A stretch of 64,000 nucleotides of DNA from Thiohalobacter sp. IOR34 (GCF_030406045.1 NZ_CP128988.1:2143438-2207437), one strand, 5' to 3'; shown: positions 1 to 8,802, counted from the stretch's first letter. Notes: generated from the letters alone by a model not told the origin. Numbers and translations: made by a program.

Positions 1-1965
1 GCCGCGCAACTGCTTGAGCTGCTCGTAGGGCGACAGACCGTCGCGCTTCTCGCGCTCGAGGATACCGGTGAGGTCGGCGTCGGAACCGGCCGAGGCACGG
101 ATCAGGTCGCGTAACACCTCCTCGGCGTCGTAGAAACCGTCCGCCTTGCGCTTGTAGGGGAGGATCTTCTCCATGTCCAGGCCCAGCAGGGTGCCGATCT
201 CCTTGGCCTTGTCGATCACCATGTCCATGTCGGGACGGCAGCCCGGAGGCGGCTCGGCGGCCTTCTCGCAGATGTTGATGCGCCGCTCGGAGCTGATGTA
301 CACGCCCTGTACCTCGCCCCAGGTGGCCGCCGGGAAGATCACGTCGGCATACAGGTTGTTGGGGGCGTGGCGATAGATCTCCTGCACCACATTGAAGGTC
401 TTGCTCAATGCCGGGCGCACCAGATTGTACTGATCGGGCAGATCGATATGCGTCGCGTAGACCAGGAACATGGCCTTCACGTCACCCTTCAGGGCGCGCT
501 CCATCATGCCCACGGCCATGCCCGGATTCTGCGAGTTCATGGCATTGATCAGGTTCTGCTCCGGCACCCGCCAGGCCTTGGCGATGCGCGCCCGGTGGGT
601 GCTGTTCTTCAACGGCTCGTTGAACGGCAGGCGCCCGGTCAGGCCACCGGTGAAGCGCTCGCCCATGGCATTCGGCTGGCCGGTCATGGAGAAGGGACCG
701 CAGCCGGGCTTGGCCACGTTGCCGGTCAGGGCCAGCAGGTTGACGATGGAGATGACGTTGTGCTGGCCATGCAGGTGCTGATTGTAGCCGATGCCCCACA
801 TGATGATGACACCGCCCTGCTCCTTGCCCTGCTTGCCGCGGGCGAGGCGCTTGCGGGTGGCGTCGGCGAACATGCCGGCGACACGGCGGATCAGTGCCGG
901 GGAGACGTCGTGGTTCGGCCCGCCCATGCGGTCCTGGACCTGCTCCGGGCTGTAGTCCTTGAGCACGCCGTCGACGTATTCCTTCCAGCCGGCGACATGC
1001 TGCTTGAGGAAGTCCCAGGCGATGACGTCGTCGTGTTCCTTGAGCAGCACATGGGCGATGGCGTTGAGGAAGCTGATGTCGCCGTTGAGGATCGGCACAT
1101 GCACGGTGTTGTCCGGATTGATGTCCTCGTAGCCCATCACCGTGCCGGTCCGCCGTGGATCGACGACCACGGTGGGAATATTGCTGCGCTTCTTGTAGTC
1201 GGCGATGCGCCAGAACACGATCGGGTGCGACTCACGGGCGTTGTGGCCGAAGTGCATGACCATGTCGGCCAGCTCCAGATCCTCGTAGGCCAGCGGCGGG
1301 GTGTCGGAACCGAGGGTGGCGAAATAGCCGGTCACCGCCGAGGTCATGCACATGCGGGCATTGGCCTCGATGGTATTGGAGCCAAGGATGCCCTTGAGGA
1401 ACAGGTTCTCCAGGTACTGCCCCTCCACCGTCAGCTGGCCGGAACCATAGAGGGCAATGGAATTGCCGCCGTATTTCTTGGCGAAGTGGGCAATCTTGTG
1501 CGCCACCATGACGGAGGCCTTTTCGTAGGGCACGCGCACGAAATGCTCGTCGTCGAAGGAACCCTTGGTCTGGCTGGTGTACTCGATGTCACCGTGGCCG
1601 GGCTTGTTCCACTCGGCCCAGACGTCCTTGCGCACATAGGCATCGCCTTCCATGCGGTCGACGTACATGGGTTCGGCGGCGGTCAGGCCCTTGATGCACT
1701 GCAAGCCCTTGTTGGTGGGGTGGTCCTTGTCCGGGCGCATGGAGACGATCTTGCCGTTCTCTACCTGGATGACGGTACCGCAGCCAACGCCGCAATAGGG
1801 ACACTGGGCCAGGGCGGTGCTGCGCTTGGGCGTTTCCGCCTGGCTGGCCGGCGCTGCCTCCAGTTCCGGATTGTCGGCCACGAACAGGCCGGCACCCGCG
1901 GCGGTACCCGTGATGAATGCACTCCCCTTGAGAAACTTGCGGCGAGTTGTCTTGATGCGTTTCAT
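1..1965 (-). CDS. Periplasmic NapA-like molybdopterin oxidoreductase (C-terminus beyond window)
   Basis: Probable catalytic subunit of an anaerobic reductase of the Mo-bisMGD family; 655 residues are visible and the C-terminus lies outside the window. A twin-arginine signal (RRKFLKG, residues 8-14) implies folded export to the periplasm. A [4Fe-4S] site is visible as CPYCGVGC (Cys55, 58, 62) plus Cys90 in QCIKG. NARMCMTSAV places a cysteine (about 206) where NapA-type enzymes use Cys to bind Mo. The region from about 100 to 145 is longer than I expect for NapA, and GHNARESHPI differs from the usual WGSNMAEMHP. No napB, napC or napD is seen nearby. The start follows AGGGGGAAG and lies 13 bases after the cytochrome gene. 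The substrate is unproven; nitrate is the first guess. Confidence 0.8.
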   Translation of the reverse strand, partial: MKRIKTTRRKFLKGSAFITGTAAGAGLFVADNPELEAAPASQAETPKRSTALAQCPYCGVGCGTVIQVENGKIVSMRPDKDHPTNKGLQCIKGLTAAEPMYVDRMEGDAYVRKDVWAEWNKPGHGDIEYTSQTKGSFDDEHFVRVPYEKASVMVAHKIAHFAKKYGGNSIALYGSGQLTVEGQYLENLFLKGILGSNTIEANARMCMTSAVTGYFATLGSDTPPLAYEDLELADMVMHFGHNARESHPIVFWRIADYKKRSNIPTVVVDPRRTGTVMGYEDINPDNTVHVPILNGDISFLNAIAHVLLKEHDDVIAWDFLKQHVAGWKEYVDGVLKDYSPEQVQDRMGGPNHDVSPALIRRVAGMFADATRKRLARGKQGKEQGGVIIMWGIGYNQHLHGQHNVISIVNLLALTGNVAKPGCGPFSMTGQPNAMGERFTGGLTGRLPFNEPLKNSTHRARIAKAWRVPEQNLINAMNSQNPGMAVGMMERALKGDVKAMFLVYATHIDLPDQYNLVRPALSKTFNVVQEIYRHAPNNLYADVIFPAATWGEVQGVYISSERRINICEKAAEPPPGCRPDMDMVIDKAKEIGTLLGLDMEKILPYKRKADGFYDAEEVLRDLIRASAGSDADLTGILEREKRDGLSPYEQLKQLRG

Positions 1966-1978
1966 GCTCTACTTCCCC

Positions 1979-2632
1979 CTATTTGTTCAGCGTCCGCAGA
2001 TAGACGATGATGTCGTCGATCTCGCGGTCGGACAGATTCGCCAGCCCGTTGGAACCAGTGAAACCATGCATGGGGGTATTGGAACGCCCCTCCTTGATGG
2101 TCGTGCGGATGAAGCCGTCCGAGACCTTGCCGAGGAATCCCGGCTTGCCGATTGCCGTCCCCGAACCGCCCGCGGCATAGCCCTCGCCGTTCACGCCGTG
2201 ACAGGTGGAGCAGATCTCCTTGAAACGCTGTTTGCCAAGTTTCACGTCACCCTTGGCTGCCGGCTGCGCATCGACCTCGGCTGCCCGGCTCGGCCGCTTT
2301 GCGAAGCTGCGCAGATAGGCAATGATGGCCTGGATCTTGTCCTTGCTCAGGTGGGCAAAGGGCGGCATGGCGGTACCGACGCGCCCGTCATGGATGGTGC
2401 GCTCGAAGAAGCTGTCCGAAGCGATGCTCAGCAGCTCCGGATTGGTCAGCGAGGGGGCAAGGCCGGGCTTGCCGACCCCATCCTCCTGGTGGCAGAAGAT
2501 GCAGTTCTGCCTGAACAACTGCTCCCCCTGCTTGGCCAAGGCTGCATTGGCCGCCCCGGCCAACCCCGTATAACTCATTGTCAGCGCTACCACGCAGGCG
2601 GCGCTTGACGCAAAGCGTCTGCGTCCCGACAT
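1979..2632 (-). CDS. Diheme c-type cytochrome, likely electron donor to the molybdoenzyme
   Basis: Exported diheme cytochrome c of 217 residues. A signal peptide (MSGRRRFASS... to about ANA, residue 30) is followed by two class I cytochrome domains, with CIFCH and CSTCH heme sites. Each has a downstream Met (AMPPF; TPMHGF) as the likely axial ligand. It precedes the molybdoenzyme gene by 13 bases, so the two are probably one operon and the cytochrome is the likely redox partner (inference). An in-frame ATG two codons upstream at 2638 directly abuts the AGGAGG ribosome site. The ATG at 2632 sits six bases beyond that site, so I chose it. A perfect FNR box lies about 180 bases upstream. Confidence 0.88.
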   Translation of the reverse strand: MSGRRRFASSAACVVALTMSYTGLAGAANAALAKQGEQLFRQNCIFCHQEDGVGKPGLAPSLTNPELLSIASDSFFERTIHDGRVGTAMPPFAHLSKDKIQAIIAYLRSFAKRPSRAAEVDAQPAAKGDVKLGKQRFKEICSTCHGVNGEGYAAGGSGTAIGKPGFLGKVSDGFIRTTIKEGRSNTPMHGFTGSNGLANLSDREIDDIIVYLRTLNK

Positions 2633-2779
2633 AACCATCCTCCTAAGATTTGCGTTTATTCAACGAGCGACAAAACCCGGCTGGGGGAGTCCCGGAATCC
2701 GGCACAGCCTCAGCAGCAAAGGTCGCGGTCCGGCACTGATCCGCGACCAAATCCCCCTCTCATTCAAAGGTTGTGGCCC

Positions 2780-2821
2780 AAGATAGGGGATGACTTTTTC
2801 TGCCGCATTGATGCAGATCAA
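2780..2821 (-). promoter_or_regulatory. Class II FNR/ANR-type promoter for the cytochrome c-molybdoenzyme operon
   Basis: Bases 2808-2821 read TTGATGCAGATCAA, a perfect match to the FNR/ANR consensus TTGAT-N4-ATCAA. On the minus strand, 22 bases further, lies TATCTT (2780-2785), a 4/6 match to the -10 hexamer. This puts the box centre at about -41.5, the classical class II activator position. Predicted transcription starts near 2773, giving a leader of about 140 bases before the cytochrome start. Anaerobic activation is inferred from the motif only. Confidence 0.7.
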
Positions 2822-2901
2822 GCCAAATGCCACGACCACTGTGTCAAATGGCGCGTCCTGCCGCGGGCCGCCGACCGCTCCACACAGGGTGCCAAGGAGA
2901 A

Positions 2902-5835
2902 TCAGGACAGGGGGTCGGCGGGACAACACTGCTGACCAACGGTGTGCAACAGCCGTTCGAAGTCGGCATAGGGCAGCGGCCGACTGAACAGGTAGCCCTG
3001 GTAGGCGTCACAACCGTTGCGCCGCAGGAAATCGAGCTGCGACTCGTCTTCCACGCCCTCCGCGCTCACGTATTTGCCCAGATGCTGGGCCATGGCCAGG
3101 ATCGCCTCGACGATCACCGCATCGTTCACGTCCTGGCTGACATCGCGGACAAAGGAACGGTCGACCTTGAGGACATCGATCGGCAATCGCTTGAGATAGG
3201 CCAGGGACGAATAGCCGGTGCCGAAATCGTCCACCGACAGTCGCACACCCAGTGCGCTCAGGGCGCCCAGCTTGTGACTGACATCATTGAAGTCATGAAT
3301 CAGAATGCCCTCGGTGAGTTCCAGTTCCAGGCAACCGGGATCGACGCCGGTCTCGGCAATGATCCGCTCCACCTGGCTCACGAAATCGGGCTGCTGGAAC
3401 TGCCGCGGACTGACATTCACCGCCATGCTGCACGGCCCTCGGGAACCTTCGCCAAAACAACCCATGCGCACCGCCTGCTGGCAGGCCGTGCGCAACACCC
3501 ATTCCCCGATGGGAACGATCAGACCGCTCTCTTCCGCCAATGGAATGAAGCTGTCCGGTGCGATGATGCCCCGCTCCGGATGCCGCCAGCGCAGCAGCGC
3601 CTCGGCCCCGATAATCCGGTTGCTGGCGATCTCCACCTTCGGCTGGAAGTGCAGCTCGAACTGTCCCTGCTGGACAGCCTGGCGCAGGGCTTCCTCCAGC
3701 ACCAGGCGTTCCATGGCGGCCACATTCATCTGTGGCGAGAAGAACTGGTAACCGCCGGCCCCTGTGGTCTTGGCCTGATACATGGCGATATCGGCATGCT
3801 TCAGGAGTTCGTCTGCCGTCTCCCCGTCCTCGGGATAGAAGGCGATGCCGATCGAGGCCCGCAGATGGAACTCATGACCGTCCACCCACAGAGGCTGCCC
3901 CAGCCGATGCAGAATCTTGTGCGCCACCCGCGCCGCCTGTTCGATCTGGTTCATGCCTTCCAGTATCAAAGTAAACTCGTCACCGCCGAGGCGGGCCACG
4001 GTATCGCTCTCCCGGACCTGTTCCAGCAGGCGCCCGGCAACGAACTGCAGTACCTTGTCCCCGGTCTGATGCCCGAGGCTGTCATTGATGTGCTTGAATT
4101 TGTCCAGGTCGATGAACAGCAGGGCGAACCCCTTGCGGGCATGATCTGCCACGGCCATGGCGTGACCCAGGCGATCCTGGAACAGGGCCCGGTTGGGCAG
4201 GTTGGTCAGGGGGTCACGCTCCGCCATGTGCTGGAGGCGGGCCAGCATGGCCTTGCGTTCGGTAATATCCACCACCAGGGCGGTAAACAGCCGCCGACCG
4301 CTGATCAGCGTCTCGCTGACCTTGATGGAGACCGGCACCTCGCTGCCATCCTTGCGCCGCATGCACAACTCGCGCTCATTCCCCAGGACATGGCGAAAAA
4401 GGCCGCCCTTCAGGTACTCGTGCAGGTAGCCGTCGTGACGGTGACCGTGGGCCTCTGGCATCAGCCTGCCCAGGCTCTGCCCGATCACTTCCTCGCTGCG
4501 GTAACCAAGCAACCGTTCGGCGGCGACGTTGAAGGTCTCGATACATCCACCCTCGTCGATGGTGATGATGGCCTCTGCGGTATTGTCGAGGATGTTGGCC
4601 AGGCGTTGCTGCCGGCTGTTGACCTGCTCGCGCATCTCGCTGAAGGCCTCGCACAGATCCCGTGTCTCACGGGCTCCCGGCTGGAAACTGACCTCCCCGC
4701 CCCCTCCATGCGCCTCGCTGCGCAGCGCGGTGGCAACATCTCCGATCGGTTTGAGCACGGCACGATCGAAGAACAGGTAACCCAGAAAGGTCGTCACAAT
4801 GCCGCCCACCAGCAGCCACCAGAGGAAGTCGAGCAGCTGCTGGGCAATCCGTCCCATGTCCCGCATGGATTCCACCCAGGATGCCTCGAGCTGGTCGTAG
4901 AGTCCGGTGAGGCTCGACTCCAGGCTGGCGAAGAGTGGCCGCAGCCGCTGCTCCAGAGCCGTCAGATCCGCCCGCCAGGCCGGGGAGCGCAACATCTCGA
5001 TACTCTGCAGATAACGGCTGCGTCCCGCTGCATGGGCCTGGCGCATCTGCGCCAGGGCCTCGCTGACCTCGAACTCGAGCCGCCCTGCCTCCTCCAGTTC
5101 GGCAAGCCGCAGCAGGCCGGTGGCCACCTGCTGCAGGAACATCTCGATGTTCTCCACCCGCAGATCGAAGGCATGGCGTGAATCACCGGTGAAGACGCCG
5201 AAACGTATCGCCACCAGCAGTCGGAAATCCGCGATCACCCGCACCCAGTTGTAACGGCATTCCTCCAGCAGCCGCCGGACCTCCCGCCCGGCCGCATCCG
5301 TCGCTCCGTCCTCCAGGGCGGCCGCCACAGCACCGAGGAAGCCGGCATTGATGTCGGCGAGTTCGATCATCACCGTGGTGAAGGGGAAGGTCTTCTCGGG
5401 ATCCGAGCGGAGCTGCATCAGTGAGCGGATCTCCACCCGCAGTTGCCGGCTGTCCCGCTCGAGATCCTGCAACAGATCACGAAACCCCCCACGCTGTTGC
5501 AGCCAGTCCATCTGCGCCAGGGATGCTATGCTCCCGGCCAGCTCCTGGTCGGCAGCCTGCAACGCCTGGCGCGGCTGCTCTTCCGGCAGGATGATGAAAT
5601 CCAGCAGGGATGTCTTGAGAGCGGACACGCGCAGCATCAGGTCGTGCACCAGATCGGCGACCCGCACCTGCTGCTGCATCTTCTGGTGGTGGCTGTGCAG
5701 GGTCTGCTGCACGAAGAAGTGCCCGAGCAGTACCCCGCTGCCCAGCAGGGCGAACAGCAGGGTGGCGATCAGGATATAGCGGCCGCGCAGGCTATCGAGG
5801 CCCATATATCTGACAACACCGCTGGACAAACCCAT
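2902..5835 (-). CDS. Membrane sensor with PAS, GGDEF and EAL domains (cyclic-di-GMP turnover)
   Basis: A 977-residue inner-membrane signalling protein. A first membrane helix (about 15-40: ILIATLLFALLGSGVLL) and a second (about 330-355: WWLLVGGIVTTFLGYLFF) bracket a periplasmic helical sensor region. A HAMP-like linker and a PAS domain (ILDNTAEAIITIDEGG, near 410-470) follow. The GGDEF domain has an intact RLGGDEF (about 617), and the EAL domain has AEALLRWRHPE (about 745). Both catalytic signatures are present, so it may make or break cyclic-di-GMP, or be bifunctional. It is transcribed alone. The start is uncertain: ATGs at 5937, 5850, 5835 and 5805 are all in frame without a strong ribosome site. 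I chose 5835, ahead of the first helix. Confidence 0.88.
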   Translation of the reverse strand: MGLSSGVVRYMGLDSLRGRYILIATLLFALLGSGVLLGHFFVQQTLHSHHQKMQQQVRVADLVHDLMLRVSALKTSLLDFIILPEEQPRQALQAADQELAGSIASLAQMDWLQQRGGFRDLLQDLERDSRQLRVEIRSLMQLRSDPEKTFPFTTVMIELADINAGFLGAVAAALEDGATDAAGREVRRLLEECRYNWVRVIADFRLLVAIRFGVFTGDSRHAFDLRVENIEMFLQQVATGLLRLAELEEAGRLEFEVSEALAQMRQAHAAGRSRYLQSIEMLRSPAWRADLTALEQRLRPLFASLESSLTGLYDQLEASWVESMRDMGRIAQQLLDFLWWLLVGGIVTTFLGYLFFDRAVLKPIGDVATALRSEAHGGGGEVSFQPGARETRDLCEAFSEMREQVNSRQQRLANILDNTAEAIITIDEGGCIETFNVAAERLLGYRSEEVIGQSLGRLMPEAHGHRHDGYLHEYLKGGLFRHVLGNERELCMRRKDGSEVPVSIKVSETLISGRRLFTALVVDITERKAMLARLQHMAERDPLTNLPNRALFQDRLGHAMAVADHARKGFALLFIDLDKFKHINDSLGHQTGDKVLQFVAGRLLEQVRESDTVARLGGDEFTLILEGMNQIEQAARVAHKILHRLGQPLWVDGHEFHLRASIGIAFYPEDGETADELLKHADIAMYQAKTTGAGGYQFFSPQMNVAAMERLVLEEALRQAVQQGQFELHFQPKVEIASNRIIGAEALLRWRHPERGIIAPDSFIPLAEESGLIVPIGEWVLRTACQQAVRMGCFGEGSRGPCSMAVNVSPRQFQQPDFVSQVERIIAETGVDPGCLELELTEGILIHDFNDVSHKLGALSALGVRLSVDDFGTGYSSLAYLKRLPIDVLKVDRSFVRDVSQDVNDAVIVEAILAMAQHLGKYVSAEGVEDESQLDFLRRNGCDAYQGYLFSRPLPYADFERLLHTVGQQCCPADPLS

Positions 5836-6000
5836 AGCGAAACCCCGCATCCCGAAGGCGGTTCTTCTGTGTCCGGGCCCGCGGCATCCCTGCTGGGTGC
5901 CGGTGATCTGTGCCGGCCACCCGCTTCCTGTCGACAACTGGCAACTTCCACAACCGCAACAGGTCTATCGTCCCCGGAGGAAATGCCTTGAATCAACGCC

Positions 6001-6222
6001 TAGCCCGGATACTGCACCACGGATTCGATGGTCAGGGCGAGGCTGGCAAAGCAGATTGGGTGATCGTCCGATGAGTCATGGCCGTTGCTATGGCTTGAGG
6101 AGGATCACCCAAGATGCGCCGATCGCCCATGAACCATGGCTACGGCCATGCTTCGGCGGGCATTCGAACAAACTGCTTGGCCAGATTCACCCTGAGCACG
6201 GCATATTTAGTTGCCGGGTTAA
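6001..6222. repeat. Diverged copy of the TARCCCGG-terminus element
   Basis: Starts TAGCCCGGATACTGCACCAC and ends GCCGGGTTAA. The inside (cggcaaagcagattgggtg-like, ending in cccaagatgcgcc) resembles the element at 26606-26857. Its right end abuts a cut-off IS200 transposase fragment at 6223. No gene is seen in it. Confidence 0.6.
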
Positions 6223-6430
6223 TAGTTGTCCGTACAACGTCTTGCGACGACACTTCGGGATAAATACCACGTGGTATTTACACTCCCAGCGGGAGTGGCT
6301 TAGGCTCTCACTCTCGTCCATCGGATTGCTCCTTTGTCGTTTGCTTGGCGGCTCACGACGGGGAGTTTTTCCGATGGCCCCCCGTATATGTCAAACTCCT
6401 GCTGTCTCCCCGGCAAAGCCGGGGAATTTC
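6223..6430 (-). mobile_element. tnpA: Left-end remnant of an IS200/IS605-type insertion sequence (truncated tnpA)
   Basis: On the minus strand, an ATG at 6321 with a good AAAGGAG ribosome site opens 33 codons. They begin MDESESLSHSRWECKYHVVF and continue to LYGQL at 6223, the N-terminus expected of IS200-type HUH (Y1) transposases. The reading then runs into the repeat ending at 6222 and stops soon after, so the HUH motif and the catalytic tyrosine are missing. Upstream of the start, a perfect hairpin CCCCGGC-AAA-GCCGGGG (6408-6424) fits the subterminal hairpin of an IS200 left end. The outer boundary is approximate. Confidence 0.75.
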
Positions 6431-6441
6431 CCACTATTGTT

Positions 6442-6585
6442 TAACCCCGATATTGCATCAGGACCCCGGATCACGGCGTGGCTGGCCCCGCCAGGGATCG
6501 CGGCCTGGAGGCCGCTCCTACAAGACATGGCGGCACCATGGTAGGAGCGGCCTCCAGGCCGCGATCAGCGTGGTGTTAACAGGCT
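6442..6585. repeat. Composite repeat with REP doublet (REPIN)
   Basis: A TAACCCCGATATTGCATCAGG end (6442) is followed by an inverted pair of 25-bp REPs: ATCGCGGCCTGGAGGCCGCT... (6497-6521) and its reverse complement (6541-6565), with a 19-base loop. It sits just past the 3' end of rsmJ. The same layout recurs at 61487-61636, 63221-63364 and 63525-63668. Confidence 0.85.
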
Positions 6586-6586
6586 G

Positions 6587-7351
6587 CTAGGTGACATAGA
6601 CATCGTAGCGAGTCTTGGGGCTTTCAATGCTGGCCGCCGGCTTCAGATCGTGCAGCCAGCCGGCGCGTCGGGGGCGTTTGACCACCACCCGCCGCCGTGC
6701 CACCCGCAGGGCGACCTCCAGCAGCCGCAAGGAATCGCGGTCCGGCCCGATCAGCTCCTGCAGGGCACGCATCCCCTTCTTCACCTGCACCCCGGGCTTG
6801 CCCGGCGGATACATGGGGTCGAGGTAGACGGTATCTGGCCGCTCCGCCACGGGCAACACGGCCAGCCGCTCGGCGGCATCACCGAAGCACAGCTGCATGC
6901 GCGCCGTCAGCCAGGGGGCGAGTTCCGGATCGGCCGCGGCCCGCCGCAGGCCGTCCTCGAGCAGCGCCGCCAGCCAAGGCGAGCGCTCGCAGAGCGTGAC
7001 CCGACAGCCGAGGCTGGCGCACACGAAGGCATCCCGTCCGAGCCCGGCGGTGGCATCCCAGATCCAGGGATCGAAGCCCGGCCGCATGCCCACCGCCCGC
7101 GCCAGCGGCTGGCCGCGACCGCCGCCGAAACGCCGCCGATGGGCCAGGGCGCCACCGGCAAAGTCGACCCGCACCGCCCCCGGGGGTCTCGGTCCTGCAC
7201 GGTGCAGAGCCAGACCCTCGGCATCGAGTCGCAGGTAGTAACCCGCCTCCGGCGGCTCGGCGACCACGGACAGGGCATAACGCGCCACGAGCTGCGCCTC
7301 CCAGGCGGGATCCCGGCTGCCGCGCAGCAGCGGCGGAGAGGAGAGGCTCAT
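6587..7351 (-). CDS. rsmJ: 16S rRNA (guanine-1516-N2)-methyltransferase RsmJ
   Basis: A 254-residue SAM-dependent methyltransferase that by family modifies G1516 of 16S rRNA. The SAM-binding loop is visible as DATAGLGRDAF. The catalytic/target motif is DPMYPP, followed by KPGVQVKKGMRAL, typical of RsmJ. The start at 7351 overlaps the stop of the upstream unknown gene in an ATGA junction, so the two are translationally coupled. The stop TAG begins CTAGCAGCCTG, the same string that forms the end of the MITE-like repeat at 29574. Confidence 0.9.
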   Translation of the reverse strand: MSLSSPPLLRGSRDPAWEAQLVARYALSVVAEPPEAGYYLRLDAEGLALHRAGPRPPGAVRVDFAGGALAHRRRFGGGRGQPLARAVGMRPGFDPWIWDATAGLGRDAFVCASLGCRVTLCERSPWLAALLEDGLRRAAADPELAPWLTARMQLCFGDAAERLAVLPVAERPDTVYLDPMYPPGKPGVQVKKGMRALQELIGPDRDSLRLLEVALRVARRRVVVKRPRRAGWLHDLKPAASIESPKTRYDVYVT

Positions 7352-7755
7352 GCCCCGCCGGCACCCGCCAGCGGGGCCAGCACCTCGGCCAGTTGCGCCT
7401 CGTCCAGCGGATAGGCCAGACAGGCATGCAGTGCAAAGCGTTCGCCCAGACGCTGCAGGTAGGACCATTCATCACGCTGGGCGAGGACGATCACCCGGCA
7501 CTGGGCCGCATAGCGCTGCAGGCTGGCGAGCAGCACATCGAGGTTGCCAAGGTTGGCGCCGGCATAGTTGTTGCCATAGCCGTAGAGGAAATCGGCGACC
7601 ATCACCGCCGGCGGCTGGCGCTTCAGCCGGCGGATGGCCTCGCGCTGGGAGGCCGGCCGCAGCACGGTGAAACCGAGCCGCTGGTAGAGGGCCGTGAAGT
7701 CGGGATGCAGGGGCGACTCGACGATGGAGTAGAGAATCTTGCCGGAGGCTGCCAT
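7348..7755 (-). CDS. Conserved protein of unknown function, coupled to rsmJ
   Basis: A 135-residue soluble protein beginning MAASGKILYSIVESPLHPDF. It has an alternating hydrophobic and charged pattern and a central VMVADFLYGYGNNYAGANLG. The general look (beta strand, ADF, then VIVLAQRD) is reminiscent of a receiver or Rossmann-like fold, but I see no phospho-acceptor motif and do not recognise the family. Its stop overlaps the rsmJ start by four bases. The start at 7755 lacks a strong ribosome site; an upstream ATG at 7776 is possible. Confidence 0.65.
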   Translation of the reverse strand: MAASGKILYSIVESPLHPDFTALYQRLGFTVLRPASQREAIRRLKRQPPAVMVADFLYGYGNNYAGANLGNLDVLLASLQRYAAQCRVIVLAQRDEWSYLQRLGERFALHACLAYPLDEAQLAEVLAPLAGAGGA

Positions 7756-7915
7756 GGATCCATTTTCGCACAGCATCCGGCGGCAGGGAAAAGGCAGGCC
7801 CCGTCCATCCCCTCGCCGGAAATCCCGCGGGAGATGGCCACGGAACACAGGAAAAATCCATGTCAGGGACACGCGCTTCGCGCGCAACGATATATCGCCT
7901 GTGTACGCCGTGGCT

Positions 7916-7948
7916 ATAAAAAAACGGCGACCACGAAGGCCGCCGTTT
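7916..7948 (-). terminator. Intrinsic terminator downstream of adk
   Basis: Read on the minus strand, AAACGGCG (7941-7948 complement) pairs with CGCCGTTT (7922-7929 complement), followed by a run of seven to eight T (complement of 7917-7924). It lies 23 bases past the adk stop. Confidence 0.8.
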
Positions 7949-7970
7949 CCTGTGGCTTACTGACGTTGAC

Positions 7971-8618
7971 TCAGCCGGCCAGCTTCTGCTTGATGGCGTC
8001 GATCACCGCCTCGGAGGAGGTGGCCTGGACGGTCAGCAGCAGACCCTCCTTGTCGTAGAAGTCGACCAGCGGCGCGGTCTTCTCCTGGTAGGTCTCCAGC
8101 CGGTGGCTGATGGCCTCCTCGGTCTCGTCCTCGCGCTGCACCACCGGGCTGCCGCACTTGTCGCACACGCCCTCGACCTTGGGCGGATTGCTCTTGACGT
8201 TGTAGATGGCCTGACACTCCGGGTTGGAGCAGGTGCGGCGGGTCGTCAGACGGTCGAGGATCACCTCACGCGGCACGTCGATGTTGACCGCCATGTCCAG
8301 CTTGATACCCAGTCGGTCGAGCAGTTCCTTGAGCGCCTCGGCCTGGGGGATGGTGCGCGGGAAACCGTCCAGCAGGAAGCCCTTCTCGCAGTCGGGCTCC
8401 TGCAGGCGCTTTTCCATGATGCCCATGATCAGTTCGTCCGGCACCAGATCACCGGCCTTCATGTAGGCCTCGGCCTGCTTGCCCAGCTCGGTTCCGGCCT
8501 GCACGGCGCCGCGCAGGATGTCGCCGGTGGAGATCTGCACTGAGCCGTCCAGCTCGGTCAGCATCTTGGCGACGGTGCCCTTGCCAGCACCCGGCGCACC
8601 CAACAGAATCAGCTTCAT
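7971..8618 (-). CDS. adk: Adenylate kinase
   Basis: Converts ATP + AMP to 2 ADP in the cytoplasm; 215 residues, the usual long form. The P-loop GAPGAGKGT is at 8-16, the NMP-binding part is ISTGDILRGA, and DGFPRT is present. The lid carries four cysteines (CSNPEC ... CDKC, about 130-153), implying a zinc-binding lid, unlike the E. coli enzyme. A GAGGAAA ribosome site precedes the start and an intrinsic terminator follows. It is a single-gene unit divergent from the SulP gene. Confidence 0.97.
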   Translation of the reverse strand: MKLILLGAPGAGKGTVAKMLTELDGSVQISTGDILRGAVQAGTELGKQAEAYMKAGDLVPDELIMGIMEKRLQEPDCEKGFLLDGFPRTIPQAEALKELLDRLGIKLDMAVNIDVPREVILDRLTTRRTCSNPECQAIYNVKSNPPKVEGVCDKCGSPVVQREDETEEAISHRLETYQEKTAPLVDFYDKEGLLLTVQATSSEAVIDAIKQKLAG

Positions 8619-8773
8619 AAGAGATTTCCTCGTTTCAATGTGGATGGTCAAACACGAAAAGCCCGGCGATCCGGCAGCTGCGCGGGCCCGGCAGAAAATA
8701 CAGCGCGCATTTTGCGGGCGACCGCCAAGCCAGATCAATAGCGGACGGAAAAAAATCCCGGGCAGCGGCGCCT

Positions 8774-8802
8774 TTGTCCAGCCCCGCAGAATATGCTAAT
8801 AT
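8774..8802 (+). promoter_or_regulatory. Candidate sigma-70 promoter for the SulP transporter gene
   Basis: TTGTCC (8774-8779), a 17-base spacer and TAATAT (8797-8802), in a locally AT-rich stretch of the adk/SulP divergent gap. TATGCT at 8792 is an alternative -10. Prediction by eye only. Confidence 0.4.

Noticed and set aside
367-2010. Long plus-strand open frame opposite the molybdoenzyme gene
   Set aside because: It is the antisense shadow of a high-GC gene; composition is rich in His, Gly and Val and shows no domain.
2660-2929. 89-codon minus-strand open frame between the cytochrome and GGDEF-EAL genes
   Set aside because: It spans the predicted FNR promoter and has no ribosome site or recognisable feature.
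2827-5181. 784-codon plus-strand open frame
   Set aside because: Antisense to the GGDEF-EAL gene, whose domains are clear on the other strand.
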